Shown here: one piece after another, positions 1-11,114 of the stretch
Numbering within the stretch: position 1 is the stretch's first letter
Layout: every line of letters begins with the position of its first letter
From: an archaeon
Lineage (GTDB): Archaea > Nanobdellota > Nanobdellia > Woesearchaeales > GW2011-AR9
Reading direction: 5' to 3'
Length of the DNA stretch: 64,000 nt
NCBI GenBank assembly: GCA_030704845.1
Contig: JAUYKZ010000009.1
Coordinates: 124,001-188,000 of the forward strand
Translations under genes and position numbers: made by a program
The notes under the pieces: generated by a model
Databases searched by the model: none
What the model saw: the letters and a program-made list of their open reading frames with translations, nothing else
Told to the model about the DNA's origin: nothing

Positions 1-1017
1 CTTAATACCTTTATTTATAACCTCGTTAGCACAATATACTGCTGATTTGAAATTGGCATCTAACACCAGATTTTGGACTGCTTTTATTTTAGAAGTTAAC
101 GCCTGCTCTTGAATTCCTTTGAGATATTCGTAAGCTTGTTTTATTCCTTGAGATTCTAGTAATTCTAAACCATGCTCAATTTTAAGAGCTTCAGCGATAA
201 CGGAAACCGAACGAAGAATCTCAAAATCTTTAATTCCTTGCGACAAATTTTTCTGTAATTCTCCTTGTGTTTTAAGAAGTTCTCCTTTGGTAACATCAGG
301 CCCACGGCAATATCCGTTTTTCTGAGCTTCCAATAATTTTGATTTTCTACATTCCTGTAAGAATTTCTGGACTATCTTAAATTCCTCTGGAAATTCAACT
401 TTCGCCCAATTAATTTTAACATGCTGGACATAAGGTTTAACATCCGGATCTTGTTCCGTCCTTACTTCAACTCGTTCAATTTTTAAATTAGCACAAACTT
501 CTTTTATCTTCTCAAAATCACTTCCAGGAGAAGCGGTAAGAGCGAGAATTCTTGAGATAGAACTGGATTTTTCATACTGATCAGCAACCCAAACATAAGC
601 ATATTCTCCCGTAGCATGGTGCGCTTCATCAAAAACAAGACAACTTACTTCATTGAGTTTGACCCGCTTGTTAATTACGTCATTCTCTAAACCTTGAGGG
701 GTACTTATGATGATAGTTGCATCTTTCCATAATTCTGCTCTTTTCTCTGGTTTAACACTTCCCGTAAAAAGAACAACTTTCTCTGGTTCGATCTTCAAAT
801 ATTTTCGGAAAGTTTCTACATGCTGTTCGCATAATGGTTTCGTCGGAGCCAGCATCAAAATTTTTGAATTGGGATATTGGGTTAAACGTTGGGCGGTGAG
901 TAATAAAGCAAGTGCGGTCTTTCCTAAACCAGTGGGGAGAACAACTAAAGTATTCTTATATGCTGCAGTGCCTAGAATAGTCTGTTGATATAATCTAGGA
1001 CTGAAATTTCTAATCAT
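1..1017 (-). CDS. hef: Hef-like superfamily 2 helicase (N-terminal part; runs off the window edge)
   Basis: Reverse-strand frame begins MIRNFSPRLYQQTILGTAAYKNTLVVLPTGLGKTALALLLTAQRL...KILMLAPTKPLCEQHVETFRKYL (Walker A) with DEAH-type motif VVCLVFDEAHHATGEYAYVWVA; open to position 1. Confidence 0.85.
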   Translation of the reverse strand, partial: MIRNFSPRLYQQTILGTAAYKNTLVVLPTGLGKTALALLLTAQRLTQYPNSKILMLAPTKPLCEQHVETFRKYLKIEPEKVVLFTGSVKPEKRAELWKDATIIISTPQGLENDVINKRVKLNEVSCLVFDEAHHATGEYAYVWVADQYEKSSSISRILALTASPGSDFEKIKEVCANLKIERVEVRTEQDPDVKPYVQHVKINWAKVEFPEEFKIVQKFLQECRKSKLLEAQKNGYCRGPDVTKGELLKTQGELQKNLSQGIKDFEILRSVSVIAEALKIEHGLELLESQGIKQAYEYLKGIQEQALTSKIKAVQNLVLDANFKSAVYCANEVINKGIK

Positions 1018-1139
1018 GTAACTCTTGGAGAAGGGGTTGTTTAAAAGGATTGTGCGTGGTTGTCTAGTGGGTAGTGGGTTTTGTGATGAATAGAACCAAT
1101 CCTCGCAAATTTTATATATCATTAGAATATTAATCTTTT

Positions 1140-1502
1140 ATGTTATCGCTTGAAGAGCAAATTCGACGAATGGAGAGCGATATTAATACTCGTGGATTAG
1201 AAGCTAGGCCAGCTATCTTGGCATTTTCTCTTGAAAATCGAGATTTACGTGAATTTGTGGAAGCATATAAAACTACCTTACAAGGTTATCTTGCTACTTT
1301 TCCCAAAGTAATTGCGGATGCCATCAATGGTGGACGTAGTGTTGAGGATGTTGCTATAACTATTATGGTTCACGATTTTGATTCTTGCTCATTAGAACAA
1401 ACATACGTCAACGAAGGCGGTGTTATTCAAGTAAATCATGACCGCGATAAGGCAGAAATTATTAGAGCCTATTTAGAAAAGCAGGGATATATAACCATTT
1501 GA
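1140..1502 (+). CDS. hypothetical protein, 120 aa
   Basis: Clean ORF preceded by AT-rich promoter-like sequence; no recognised motif. Confidence 0.6.
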   Translation: MLSLEEQIRRMESDINTRGLEARPAILAFSLENRDLREFVEAYKTTLQGYLATFPKVIADAINGGRSVEDVAITIMVHDFDSCSLEQTYVNEGGVIQVNHDRDKAEIIRAYLEKQGYITI

Positions 1503-1582
1503 GAATTCTTAAGAGATAGATTTAAAAAAAATCTTCTTATTTTTACTATAAAGCAGATATCTTAAATTTGAGATAAATCAAA

Positions 1583-2155
1583 ATGAATCCCTATAAAATT
1601 TTAGTTACCGGTGTTGGCATTTCTGGTAAAAGTAATCTTGCAAAAAAACTTGAAGAAAATCTCAGTAAGCTCTTTAATCCAATTGTAAATAAAGACGTGG
1701 ATTGGGACCATGATGCTTTGATTGTCCCTGAAGAAGCTATAGTTTACATATTACAAACCCCAAAAGGTTGCCAAGCAGAAAGAAGACATGGAATCTCCTT
1801 GGCTGATTTTAATAGGATTGTATACTGTAACCCAGATCTGGAAACTTATGCTAAACTTCTTGCAAGTAGAGGTTGTGCTTGGTTTAAGGAAGGTGTTATA
1901 GAAAAAGGATTAGACGAAAATCCAACACCATATTCGTTTGAGAAGTTGCCGAACATAATCGAGAGGATAGCTGAATATGCCCTTAGAAAAGAAAGATTAA
2001 AAAATGAGGATATCGACTATTTTACAAACGCGGGTTTAATAGGGCGAGTAACATTTTTAAAACCAGTAATTGTAAATTCAACCTTGTTATCTTTTGAAGG
2101 TTATGATAATAATCTGGAACAACTAATTGGAGAAATTAACTTATGGATGAGATAG
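1583..2155 (+). CDS. P-loop NTPase/kinase-like protein
   Basis: N-terminal Walker A-like GVGISGKSNLAKKL; overlaps the next gene by 13 nt. Confidence 0.6.
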   Translation: MNPYKILVTGVGISGKSNLAKKLEENLSKLFNPIVNKDVDWDHDALIVPEEAIVYILQTPKGCQAERRHGISLADFNRIVYCNPDLETYAKLLASRGCAWFKEGVIEKGLDENPTPYSFEKLPNIIERIAEYALRKERLKNEDIDYFTNAGLIGRVTFLKPVIVNSTLLSFEGYDNNLEQLIGEINLWMR

Positions 2156-3090
2156 TTAGAGAATTTATTAAAGAGAAGTTTAAAGAGCAAAATGAAAAAA
2201 TATTAAAAATCAATAAATTAGAGACTTCTGGAAACCTGACATATAAATTAAAAACAGCTAAAAAAGAATACATATTAAGGCTGTGTGGTATTAAAAAGAG
2301 ACAGAGAACAAAAAATGAAGTTCAAGCTGAAGTTGAATTAATAAATTTTCTTCGAGAAAAGGAAATTCCGGTTCCTAAACTAATCAACTTTAGAGATGAT
2401 TTTGTAATTATTTTGGGAGATAAAGCTGGAATTTGTTATGAGTTTATAGATGGAGAAACAACAAAAAAAACAACTTTAACGCAATGTTATTTAGTTGGAA
2501 AAATGTTGGGAAAAATTCATAACCTTACCAAGAATTATAAATTTAAGTACCCTAGGAAGAGATGGGGTTTAGAAGAAACCCGAATTAAATTCGGGGAAGT
2601 TGAAGGATTATTTTCAACTGATGAATATTTGCAAAAGAATAATTTTATTGAAAGATTAACATCTATTTTAAATCAGTTAAAGTTTGAAAGAAATTTGCCC
2701 TTCGGAGCAATTCACGAAGATTTAGGCAAACGTCATGTACTTTTTAAGAACAATAAAATTAACGGCTTGTTAGATTGGGATAGGAGTTATTCTGGACCAT
2801 TCATCTTAGACTTAGGGCAAACTATCAGGGGATGGTGTTTTGATGATTGGAAAAAATTAAACCACCAAAAATTAACCAGATTACTAGATGGTTATGAAAA
2901 TCAACGAAAACTATCCCTAATTGAAAAAAAATCTTTGTTAAACGCGATAAAATTTGCGTTTATAGAACGTGTAATTGCTTTTGTTATTTTTGCTTATAAT
3001 ACAAATAAAAAAGAGTATAAAAACCATGCAATAAATGATCTTACTCTTTTAGAAAATTTAAGCTTAAATCTTAATTTACCTCTTGATTAA
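2143..3090 (+). CDS. aminoglycoside phosphotransferase (APH)-family kinase
   Basis: AIHEDLGKRHVLFKNNKINGLLDWDRSYSGPFILDLGQ matches the APH/choline-kinase catalytic HxDLxxxNxL...DWD pattern. Confidence 0.75.
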   Translation: MDEIVREFIKEKFKEQNEKILKINKLETSGNLTYKLKTAKKEYILRLCGIKKRQRTKNEVQAEVELINFLREKEIPVPKLINFRDDFVIILGDKAGICYEFIDGETTKKTTLTQCYLVGKMLGKIHNLTKNYKFKYPRKRWGLEETRIKFGEVEGLFSTDEYLQKNNFIERLTSILNQLKFERNLPFGAIHEDLGKRHVLFKNNKINGLLDWDRSYSGPFILDLGQTIRGWCFDDWKKLNHQKLTRLLDGYENQRKLSLIEKKSLLNAIKFAFIERVIAFVIFAYNTNKKEYKNHAINDLTLLENLSLNLNLPLD

Positions 3091-3116
3091 AATGGACTAA
3101 AATAAACCAAAATAAA

Positions 3117-3482
3117 TTATTTTAAATTCTGCTTGCCAGTGATAGTAACGATATTCTCTTCAGTGGTGATTATTACTTCTTCAAGATTATTAATTACAAT
3201 ATCGTTTCCCATTAAATAATAAGAAATGTTTTTGAGTTCCCTGATTCTTACTTTTTCAATATCGGGAATATCCAACACTTCAAACGGCGCTCGACCCTTA
3301 AGATGAGGATTATTTTCTTTAAAGAGACCAATGAAAGCCCTTTTGAAACCTTCTTTATCTTTACCTGGTTTTCGACTTATTACAACGCTCTTTGCTTTAT
3401 ACTTCTTTTCCATAACTACTTGTGATACAATCATACTTTTAAATGTTGCGTGGGAATGTTCATCTAAAAACATATACACCAT
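3117..3482 (-). CDS. hypothetical protein, 121 aa
   Basis: ORF only. Confidence 0.5.
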   Translation of the reverse strand: MVYMFLDEHSHATFKSMIVSQVVMEKKYKAKSVVISRKPGKDKEGFKRAFIGLFKENNPHLKGRAPFEVLDIPDIEKVRIRELKNISYYLMGNDIVINNLEEVIITTEENIVTITGKQNLK

Positions 3483-3484
3483 TT

Positions 3485-4282
3485 CTATTTGTCAGATCTT
3501 AGAAGCAAGGCTATGATACTAGCGCTAGTTGTCAGCACGATTACTATTACTAATGAAATTTTTGAAGGAATTAATAATAATGCCCCCAATAGGATATAAG
3601 AAATAATTGCGATATAATAAATTGGTCTTGAACCAAAGAATAATTGTAAACCTTCTAGTTGTGGCAATGGTAATAATGAGAAGAAACCAATAATCATATT
3701 TAACGCAAATCCTTTAGTGAAAAAATATGTACCTGGCCAAGCAAATATACCTATAGCGAAAAATAGTGCAAGTAAGAAATGAGAGATTATTCCCCATAAT
3801 GCAATCTGAGCGTTATCAGTATAAGAGAAACTAGGCGATGCTTCCCCCAATCTTTGTTTACCCAAAATTTCCGTATGAATTCTTCCCGGAAGAAGAATGG
3901 CTCCTTTACCCATGCTAATTATCCCAATTACCCCAGATAAAGCAAGACCGTTCCACCAAGGTCGGAATTTTGCAGTGTATCCTTGGTTAAGAGCATAAAC
4001 CTTTTGACAACTCACCCTAAATAATAATGATACAAAAGCTATCAAAAATACAATCAATAAATGAACTAAGCCGAGACCAAATGAGAAGTCCCCACTACAT
4101 TGACCAGCTGGACCCCAATCGCAAAAAGAGAATACTAAAGATGCAACAGCCGAAGCTATCAGGAACGCTTGAATTTCTTTCTTAGAAATTCTAAAAAAAT
4201 CAATTATACGTACACGGAGTTCCTGAAATGAGACCATGGCATTACAGAGATTGAAGGAGTATATTAAATTTATCTTCTTCAA
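3485..4282 (-). CDS. polytopic membrane protein resembling M50/site-2 protease but lacking HExxH
   Basis: Several TM segments; FFSLLPLPQLEGLQLF resembles the S2P NPLPPLDG motif; SCQKVYALNQGYTAKFRPWWNGL sits where HExxH...GY.A.F..W..GL is expected. Confidence 0.55.
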   Translation of the reverse strand: MKKINLIYSFNLCNAMVSFQELRVRIIDFFRISKKEIQAFLIASAVASLVFSFCDWGPAGQCSGDFSFGLGLVHLLIVFLIAFVSLLFRVSCQKVYALNQGYTAKFRPWWNGLALSGVIGIISMGKGAILLPGRIHTEILGKQRLGEASPSFSYTDNAQIALWGIISHFLLALFFAIGIFAWPGTYFFTKGFALNMIIGFFSLLPLPQLEGLQLFFGSRPIYYIAIISYILLGALLLIPSKISLVIVIVLTTSASIIALLLRSDK

Positions 4283-4289
4283 TAAAAAA

Positions 4290-5366
4290 TTAGTTCTTCT
4301 CTAACAGCCAACATTTATGTACATTATCACCCTTCTGTACATATCCCTCTTTAATCAAAGAAAATTTATCAGATATTGTTAATTCCCAGGTGTCTCTACC
4401 GATAAATAATAGGGTTCCCCCTTTCTTAAGAAGATATTTAGCTTGATAATATATTTCATTCAATAAAGCTTCGTCTTTCTTAGTTACATGAAAAATTAAT
4501 CGATCAAATTCCCCTTCTTCAAATTTCACATCTAACTCATCTAGCCCAAACTTATGGATTTCCATTGAATTTTTTGCACCGGCAATAGCCGCATTTTTTC
4601 TAGCTGCGGTAAAATTTTGAGTACCTTGATCAAACGCTTCCACTTTTGATGTTTGAAGTAAAGAAGGTGAAGGACTTTCCTGGATGGAAATTCCATTCGA
4701 ACAAGGAAACTTCCAGAACGCCCATTTGTTAGCATTGAGGTGTACAGGTAATCCGGTTGAAAATAAAGTAGCTTCAATTGCTAGCATTCCATCTCGCATT
4801 AAACCAACCAATATTTTTTCTTCTCGCTGAAATTTAGAAAACCGAATAAAAAAATATCCACTATCACCTTTAAATGACGCTGGATGAGGGAAAACTCGAT
4901 AATCGCGACCGGCAAGATCTTTTCCAGTAATATCTATCCCTGCAAAATATTCTTCGCCATCAAAATAAATGATGATTAGAACATCTGGTTTCTTCATATC
5001 TAATTTTAAATTTATTTTTTTTTCTTTTAATATGGGAGATAACTCGCTGAGAACTTCGCGTGAAATTTTTGTTCGGTTATCTTGACCTTTAACGCCTTCA
5101 ACTTCAATTTTACAAGAGGTATTATTGGTTAAAAAATCTTCCCATGAAAAACTTGAATCAAAATGAACTTTATCTTTCCAGTGATTTACAGATGCTAATA
5201 TCCTCTGGATAGATTGCGCATGAATTGCATACCGAATAGCTTCTTCTTTACTTGCTTCAAATTTGACAATCCCTTTAGAATAGGTCGAATTTATTTTAAG
5301 AATCTCGGATATTTCTTGGGAAGCCGTTTCTTCCAATCCCGGATTAACTAAGACGTGCCATTTCAT
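4290..5366 (-). CDS. THUMP-domain RlmL/Trm14-like methyltransferase homolog with degenerate SAM motifs
   Basis: N-terminal THUMP-like region; [36 protein letters not shown] aligns by eye to the DPxCGSGTIxIEAAL...LNRxFAFxKWP region. Confidence 0.65.
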   Translation of the reverse strand: MKWHVLVNPGLEETASQEISEILKINSTYSKGIVKFEASKEEAIRYAIHAQSIQRILASVNHWKDKVHFDSSFSWEDFLTNNTSCKIEVEGVKGQDNRTKISREVLSELSPILKEKKINLKLDMKKPDVLIIIYFDGEEYFAGIDITGKDLAGRDYRVFPHPASFKGDSGYFFIRFSKFQREEKILVGLMRDGMLAIEATLFSTGLPVHLNANKWAFWKFPCSNGISIQESPSPSLLQTSKVEAFDQGTQNFTAARKNAAIAGAKNSMEIHKFGLDELDVKFEEGEFDRLIFHVTKKDEALLNEIYYQAKYLLKKGGTLLFIGRDTWELTISDKFSLIKEGYVQKGDNVHKCWLLEKN

Positions 5367-7891
5367 TCTTGGTGGTCTCCATCCACACCCACAACGTCTC
5401 CACTTATTTCCGAACTGCTTTCATTCTCATTGTCCCCGCTGTCTTCATCATCTTCGTCTTCTTCTACGACAATCATTGCAGCAGCTGCTAAAGAATCACC
5501 ATCGTTTAACTTCATAACCCTTACGCCTTGCGTAGCCCGACCAATCTCAGATACTTCCTGACATTTAATTCTGATTCCGATACCACCTTGTGAAACTAAC
5601 ATTAATCCTTCGCTTCCATCAACTAATTTAACCAATTTAACCGGGCCGTTTTTATCAGTAATTTTGATGTTTGTTACGCCTTTACCACCCCGATTACATA
5701 ACCGGTATTCTGAAACAAGTGTACGTTTCCCGTATCCTTTTTCGGTGATAGTTAAAATTGCTTTTCCTTCTTCCGCAGCCAATAATCCAATTACTTCATC
5801 AATTGAACTGAGACGAATTCCTCGAACTCCACGAGCTGTTCTTCCCATTGGACGAACATCTTGTTCCTTGAAACGATTTGCTTGTCCGTGTTTTGTGGCA
5901 AGAATGATCTCTTTATCACCGGCAGTATAATTCACGTTAACTAATGAATCACCTTCGTCCAAAGTTATCGCTCTAATTCCGCCTTTTCTCGGACGAGAGA
6001 ATTCTACCAGATCTGTTTTTTTCACAGTTCCTTTTTTAGTCGCCATGAATAGATATCCCTCTTTGAAATCACGAACAGGAATTACCGCAGTTATTTTTTC
6101 ACCTTCACGAAGATTTAGAAGGTTAGCTAAATGTCTTCCTTTTGCTTGTCGACTTCCTTCAGGGATATAGTAAACTTTCTGCCAATAAACCTGACCTTCA
6201 TCTGTAAAGAACAGTAAGTAATCATGAGTAGAAGCGACATATAATTTTTCTACGAAATCTTCATCTTTAGTACCAGCTGCTTTAACACCTTTGCCACCAC
6301 GTTTTTGAGTTTTGTAAGTATCTAATGGGAGTCTTTTGACATAACCAGAATTAGTCATAGTTACAACTACTGTTGATTCTTCAATCAGGTCTTCCATGTC
6401 AACATCTTCATCTTCACCAACAACAATCTTTGAACGTCTAACATCACCATAATTTGTTTTAACTTCTTCCAACTCTTCTTTAATTAATGACAGAACTTTA
6501 GCTTCAGAGCCGAGAATCTCTTTGTAGAAAATAATAGCGTTCAATAATTCCGCGTGTTCTTCTTTAATTTTGTTCTGTTCTAATGCAGCCAATTTTTGTA
6601 AACGCAAATCTAGAATTGCTTTAGCTTGAAGTTCTGATAAAGAATAAGTATTCATTAAGAATGATCTTGCATCATCCACAGTTGAACTTCTCTTGATACC
6701 CGCAATTACTTCGTCAATGTGATCTAAAGCGATAAGAAGGCCATCCAGGATATGGATACGTTTTTCTGCTTGGTCTAAGTCATATTGAGTTCTTCTTCGA
6801 ATAACTTCAATCCTATGAAGAATATGATATTCAAATATTTCTTTCATCCCAAGAGTTTTAGGTTGGCCATCAACTATAGCAAGAAGATTAATTCCGAAAG
6901 TAACTTTTAACCGGCTATGTTTGTATAATTGATTGAGAAGAACATTTGGATCAGTTCCTTGTTTTAAATCTATAACTACCCGAATTCCATCTTGATCCGA
7001 TTCATCATTAATGTTTCGTATTCCCGTGACAACTTTTTCATGAACTAAACTGGCAATATGGGTAATTAAATCTTCTTTGTTAACTTGATAAGGAAGTTCG
7101 GTGATGATAATTTTATCATCTTCTACCGTAGATACAGCTTTGATAATTACTTTCCCTCGGCCTTTAGTGTAAGCATGAAACAAGGAATCTCCACAACTAA
7201 CTTCTCCACCCGTTGGAAAGTCAGGAGCTGGCACAATATCCATCAATTCTCGGACAGTGATTTCTGGATTATCGATTGTTGCAATTATCCCACTACAAAT
7301 TTCGGCAACATTGTGGGGAGGGATATTGGTAGCCATACCCACAGCTATCCCCGAAGATCCATTGATTAACAAATTTGGAACTTTATTTGGAAGCACGTCT
7401 GGTTCTTTCAATGAGCCATCAAAATTATCACTGAAATTTACCGTGTTCTTATCAATATCTTTGAGAAGTTCTTCCGCAATTTTATGAAGTTTAGCTTCCG
7501 TATACCTCATTGCTGCTGCTGGATCTCCATCAATTGAACCAAAGTTTCCCTGTCCCTTAATCAAAGGATATCGTAAAGAAAAATCTTGAGCCATCCTTAC
7601 TAAAGAATCGTATACCGCTAAATCACCATGAGGATGGAATTTACCTAAAACTTCCCCAACAATTCTGGCACATTTTTTGAATGGTTTATTATGAAGCATC
7701 CCCATCTCATACATTGCAAAAAGAATTCTTCTATGAACTGGTTTAAGTCCATCCCGAACGTCCGGGAGAGCTCTACCGACGATAACTGACATCGCATAGT
7801 TAATATATGCTGTTTTCATCTCGTCTTCTACAACACGAGGAATGATTTGTTCTCCCAAATTCGTTGGATTTTCTGCTTCAGGTGGTGACAT
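5363..7891 (-). CDS. gyrA: DNA gyrase subunit A
   Basis: [49 protein letters not shown] (catalytic Tyr); C-terminal beta-pinwheel repeats including [10 protein letters not shown]; acidic tail. Confidence 0.97.
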   Translation of the reverse strand: MSPPEAENPTNLGEQIIPRVVEDEMKTAYINYAMSVIVGRALPDVRDGLKPVHRRILFAMYEMGMLHNKPFKKCARIVGEVLGKFHPHGDLAVYDSLVRMAQDFSLRYPLIKGQGNFGSIDGDPAAAMRYTEAKLHKIAEELLKDIDKNTVNFSDNFDGSLKEPDVLPNKVPNLLINGSSGIAVGMATNIPPHNVAEICSGIIATIDNPEITVRELMDIVPAPDFPTGGEVSCGDSLFHAYTKGRGKVIIKAVSTVEDDKIIITELPYQVNKEDLITHIASLVHEKVVTGIRNINDESDQDGIRVVIDLKQGTDPNVLLNQLYKHSRLKVTFGINLLAIVDGQPKTLGMKEIFEYHILHRIEVIRRRTQYDLDQAEKRIHILDGLLIALDHIDEVIAGIKRSSTVDDARSFLMNTYSLSELQAKAILDLRLQKLAALEQNKIKEEHAELLNAIIFYKEILGSEAKVLSLIKEELEEVKTNYGDVRRSKIVVGEDEDVDMEDLIEESTVVVTMTNSGYVKRLPLDTYKTQKRGGKGVKAAGTKDEDFVEKLYVASTHDYLLFFTDEGQVYWQKVYYIPEGSRQAKGRHLANLLNLREGEKITAVIPVRDFKEGYLFMATKKGTVKKTDLVEFSRPRKGGIRAITLDEGDSLVNVNYTAGDKEIILATKHGQANRFKEQDVRPMGRTARGVRGIRLSSIDEVIGLLAAEEGKAILTITEKGYGKRTLVSEYRLCNRGGKGVTNIKITDKNGPVKLVKLVDGSEGLMLVSQGGIGIRIKCQEVSEIGRATQGVRVMKLNDGDSLAAAAMIVVEEDEDDEDSGDNENESSSEISGDVVGVDGDHQE

Positions 7892-8030
7892 TTTTTAAGA
7901 TAAATTTACCGTCGAGAAACGACTATTTTTCCAAGTCTTCCGCCATTTATAAAGATTACGCTTCCAAAGAGAGAATATGGCTGATTAAGCTGGTTGTAGT
8001 CTTTAGAAATTGAAATAAAAATATCCTTGA

Positions 8031-8669
8031 TTATTCATCACTTTTAGCTTCTTTCATAGCTTTCTGAATTTCATCTTTGCTTTCGTCTTGATGTTTGCCA
8101 AATTCGATTAATCTTTCGACTTCATCAGCTTCTTTCTCGACATTCTCAGCTTCCCGAAGAATCTCTGAAGGTACTTGTTTTAAGAATTCCTGTTTAGCTT
8201 CCTCGCTAGGAAGGTCAAAATATTCAAAGAATTTTTTTGTAAGTTTAACCGTAAAAGTTCTTCCAAATTTTTCTTTAGCAACAAATCCTTGCTCTTCTAA
8301 TAAACGCATATGCTCGTAAGCAGCAGGACTACGCAGTTTGATTACTTCCGATTGAACAATTGGATATTTCCAAGCGATAACTGCTAGAGTTTCCATTAGC
8401 GGCCGTTCCAGTTCCGTTGAAGAAACAATATTACTAACAATTGGGACAAATTGATCTCGTACTGTTAATTTCCAACCCTCTTCTTTTTTTACAATTTGTA
8501 AAGAATTATCGCGTTCACTGTATTCTTTCTGCATTCGGGTTAAGATTTGGTCTACTTGTTCAATGGTTAATGAACATAGACTAGCTAACCTTTCAGAAGT
8601 TATTTCCTTACCAACAGCAAAAAGTACCGCTTCCACCTTCTTTTCATTTATTTCCATTCTTCTTGTCAA
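8031..8669 (-). CDS. scpB: ScpB-like segregation/condensation protein
   Basis: KKVEAVLFAVGKEITSERLASL...LERPLMETLAVIAWKYPIVQSEVIKLRSPAAYEHMRLLEEQGFV, typical ScpB winged-helix. Confidence 0.85.
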   Translation of the reverse strand: MTRRMEINEKKVEAVLFAVGKEITSERLASLCSLTIEQVDQILTRMQKEYSERDNSLQIVKKEEGWKLTVRDQFVPIVSNIVSSTELERPLMETLAVIAWKYPIVQSEVIKLRSPAAYEHMRLLEEQGFVAKEKFGRTFTVKLTKKFFEYFDLPSEEAKQEFLKQVPSEILREAENVEKEADEVERLIEFGKHQDESKDEIQKAMKEAKSDE

Positions 8670-9240
8670 CTATGAAATATTTTCCATCATTTAAATCTAT
8701 CCTTCCTTGGTCAATTAAGACGTCCATAAAATCTTCCAAACGGTCTTTTTCAACCCCGGTTAATTTTCCCAAATCTTCCGAATTCATACTGCGGCCTTGA
8801 AGAAGAACGGTAATGTAATTTGTCAATAAACTATTTACCCCCCTTTTCAAACTGTCATTTTCCATCTTAACTGTTTTAGCTACTAGATCAATGGAATGAA
8901 GTTTGGCCTGAAGATCGTTGAAAAATGCGGTTAAATCCGCATCTTTAAGTGCCAGTTCGGCTGGTTCCATTATTTCAATTTGGGCCGGCATATATTCTAA
9001 ACAAAAAATAGTCAGATCCTCTAGCAAAGGAGTAGATATTTCTAACTCCGCAATAGCTGAGAAAAAACCTTCTTCTTTCTCATTAGCTATAGCTTCTGAG
9101 ATGTGCTGAGTATGTAAAGTATACTTCTCTTCAGAACTAATCTTTTCGACATAGTTCTTAAGTGCCTGTTCAACGTATTCCTTAGGCTTTCCCAGAATTT
9201 CTAGAAGCGCCCTAAATCGAATATTTTGTGCCATAATCAC
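8644..9240 (-). CDS. uncharacterised protein overlapping scpB; C-terminal winged-helix-like segment
   Basis: Overlaps scpB start by 26 nt; LGKLTGVEKDRLEDFMDVLIDQGRIDLNDGKYFIV looks wHTH-like; possible ScpA-position partner. Confidence 0.55.
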   Translation of the reverse strand: MIMAQNIRFRALLEILGKPKEYVEQALKNYVEKISSEEKYTLHTQHISEAIANEKEEGFFSAIAELEISTPLLEDLTIFCLEYMPAQIEIMEPAELALKDADLTAFFNDLQAKLHSIDLVAKTVKMENDSLKRGVNSLLTNYITVLLQGRSMNSEDLGKLTGVEKDRLEDFMDVLIDQGRIDLNDGKYFIVDKKNGNK

Positions 9241-9277
9241 TGCGAATAGTTATTCTTTTTAAGGCTTTCTCTACTAC

Positions 9278-11026
9278 CTAAGATTTCTTGAAAACTAGAA
9301 CTACCACCAATAAACCAAACGTAATTGCCATTATATAAGGGGCCAGAATCCATGCTTTTTTAGAGGTTCCTTGATATACTAAAATACCTTTACCTTCCCT
9401 GCTGGAAATCAAGTTCGAGTGAGATATATCTCCCTTTTCTGCAGTAGATTCTAAAGAAATAGACTGATTATTTTTTTCATTTTTTACATAGATTTTTCCA
9501 GTTAATTCTTTCAAAGTTTTCTGGTCATCTTTTTGAATTTTTACTTTAATGTTATATTCTCCTTCGTCCATCTCAGTATCAAGAGGAAGAAAAAACTCAA
9601 TTACTTCTGAATTTTTACCATCTATCATAATTTTCTGAAGATTATCTTCTCGTTCTTTTTGTGAATCACTACAAGAATAACATTTATTGCCTTTGTAAAG
9701 ATAACTCCAAGCTTCATAATCGTGAGAAGTTTCATCAGAAAAAATTACTGGAATTGTTATAACATCTCCCGATGATGCACTAGACGAGAAATCTCCAAAA
9801 GAAAATTCAGGGATGGCCGTTTCCGTTTCGAATTCTTTCCGGATTTTGTTTAATTCTGAGAGATAATTCTTACATACCTCCGAATCGACATCTTCAACTT
9901 CGATTCCTTTTTCTTCACGAATACCAAAAGCTTCCACAATTAAAGTAGCTGGACCATCGTCGATTTTTTGATTACAGTTTGGAATTAATTGTAAAGGAAT
10001 TGTTAAGGGATATTCTTGATATTTTTCTTCAATGCTTAACTTAGTTGTTTTGCTAATTTTTTCTCCGCCTTTCTCTACCCAAACTTGTACAGATTGCTGA
10101 GTCTCATCGCCTTTGTAAACACTAACCTTGGCAGTAAATTGATCTCCCCATTCTGCAGTTTTATCATTACCCAGATAAATATTATCGATAGTTATCCATG
10201 AATCGTTAACTTTATACCTGGGATTTATAGCAATGAGTGTGGTGATGTCATTGTTGGTAATCGCATCATCCTCACAAGACAAATTCTCAATCCAGAAATG
10301 AAGCTGATAAATTCCTTCCTGCAAAGATGGAGAATATTCTTTCGTTCTTTTGTTAGCAATAGATTGGTTTGTCCAAGGTTTGTATTCAGTAATGATATCT
10401 CCGTTGAAATCTTCAATAGTTCCGCGGACAGTAATTTCCTGAGCCGGACCAAGAATTCTTTCAGTCTTGATAGTAAATTTTGCCGACACCGTTTCTTTAT
10501 TAAACAATGAATTATTTTTCTCAATTGAAAGTTTCCAATCACAAAAACCAGTATAAACATTTTCTTTACCTGGAGTTGGAACCGTCTTAAACCATTCACC
10601 ATTTATTTTACTAAAACTTACTCCTTCATCCGCGTCAGAAAATTTAACTTCATCAATCAATGATGATGCATTGAACGGATATCCAACAGCTAAACGGACC
10701 TCTTCAATTGTTTTGACTAAATTAAAATCACTATCACCATTACGATAAATTGTGGCGTAACAACCATTACATAGGTCTAAAGATTGAGTTGTTGTTTCCG
10801 TGATATATAATTCGTGATCATTTTCATCATCATAAAACACTAACCCTTGTAAAGAAACAGTTTTTGGCCCATTGTTATAAATCTCGATCCATTCTCCCAG
10901 AGGTTTTATTGCAGCGTCATCACCAGAAGGATCAGCCATAATCTCAGTAATTTCTAAATCTGCAAAAGTTGAGAATAGTAAGAAAAAAATGATTAATCCA
11001 TATATTATGCTCTTTCCACCACCCAT
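9278..11026 (-). CDS. secreted lamin-tail-domain (LTD) protein with C-terminal TM anchor
   Basis: Signal peptide, then LEITEIMADPSGDDAAIKPLGEWIEIYNNGPKTVSLQGLVFYDD (LTD signature); C-terminal hydrophobic helix. Confidence 0.75.
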   Translation of the reverse strand: MGGGKSIIYGLIIFFLLFSTFADLEITEIMADPSGDDAAIKPLGEWIEIYNNGPKTVSLQGLVFYDDENDHELYITETTTQSLDLCNGCYATIYRNGDSDFNLVKTIEEVRLAVGYPFNASSLIDEVKFSDADEGVSFSKINGEWFKTVPTPGKENVYTGFCDWKLSIEKNNSLFNKETVSAKFTIKTERILGPAQEITVRGTIEDFNGDIITEYKPWTNQSIANKRTKEYSPSLQEGIYQLHFWIENLSCEDDAITNNDITTLIAINPRYKVNDSWITIDNIYLGNDKTAEWGDQFTAKVSVYKGDETQQSVQVWVEKGGEKISKTTKLSIEEKYQEYPLTIPLQLIPNCNQKIDDGPATLIVEAFGIREEKGIEVEDVDSEVCKNYLSELNKIRKEFETETAIPEFSFGDFSSSASSGDVITIPVIFSDETSHDYEAWSYLYKGNKCYSCSDSQKEREDNLQKIMIDGKNSEVIEFFLPLDTEMDEGEYNIKVKIQKDDQKTLKELTGKIYVKNEKNNQSISLESTAEKGDISHSNLISSREGKGILVYQGTSKKAWILAPYIMAITFGLLVVVLVFKKS

Positions 11027-11114
11027 TTTTAGAAAAAAATAGAAGTCATTGATAAGTTTTACTATTATTGAATACTAAAGAAAGTTTTTAAACAAAAATT
11101 GCTATTAAGAGTGT

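Noticed and set aside
707-988. 93-aa plus-strand ORF
   Set aside because: Antisense shadow of the Hef-like helicase
5355-7487. Several plus-strand ORFs inside gyrA
   Set aside because: Antisense shadows of a well-supported gene
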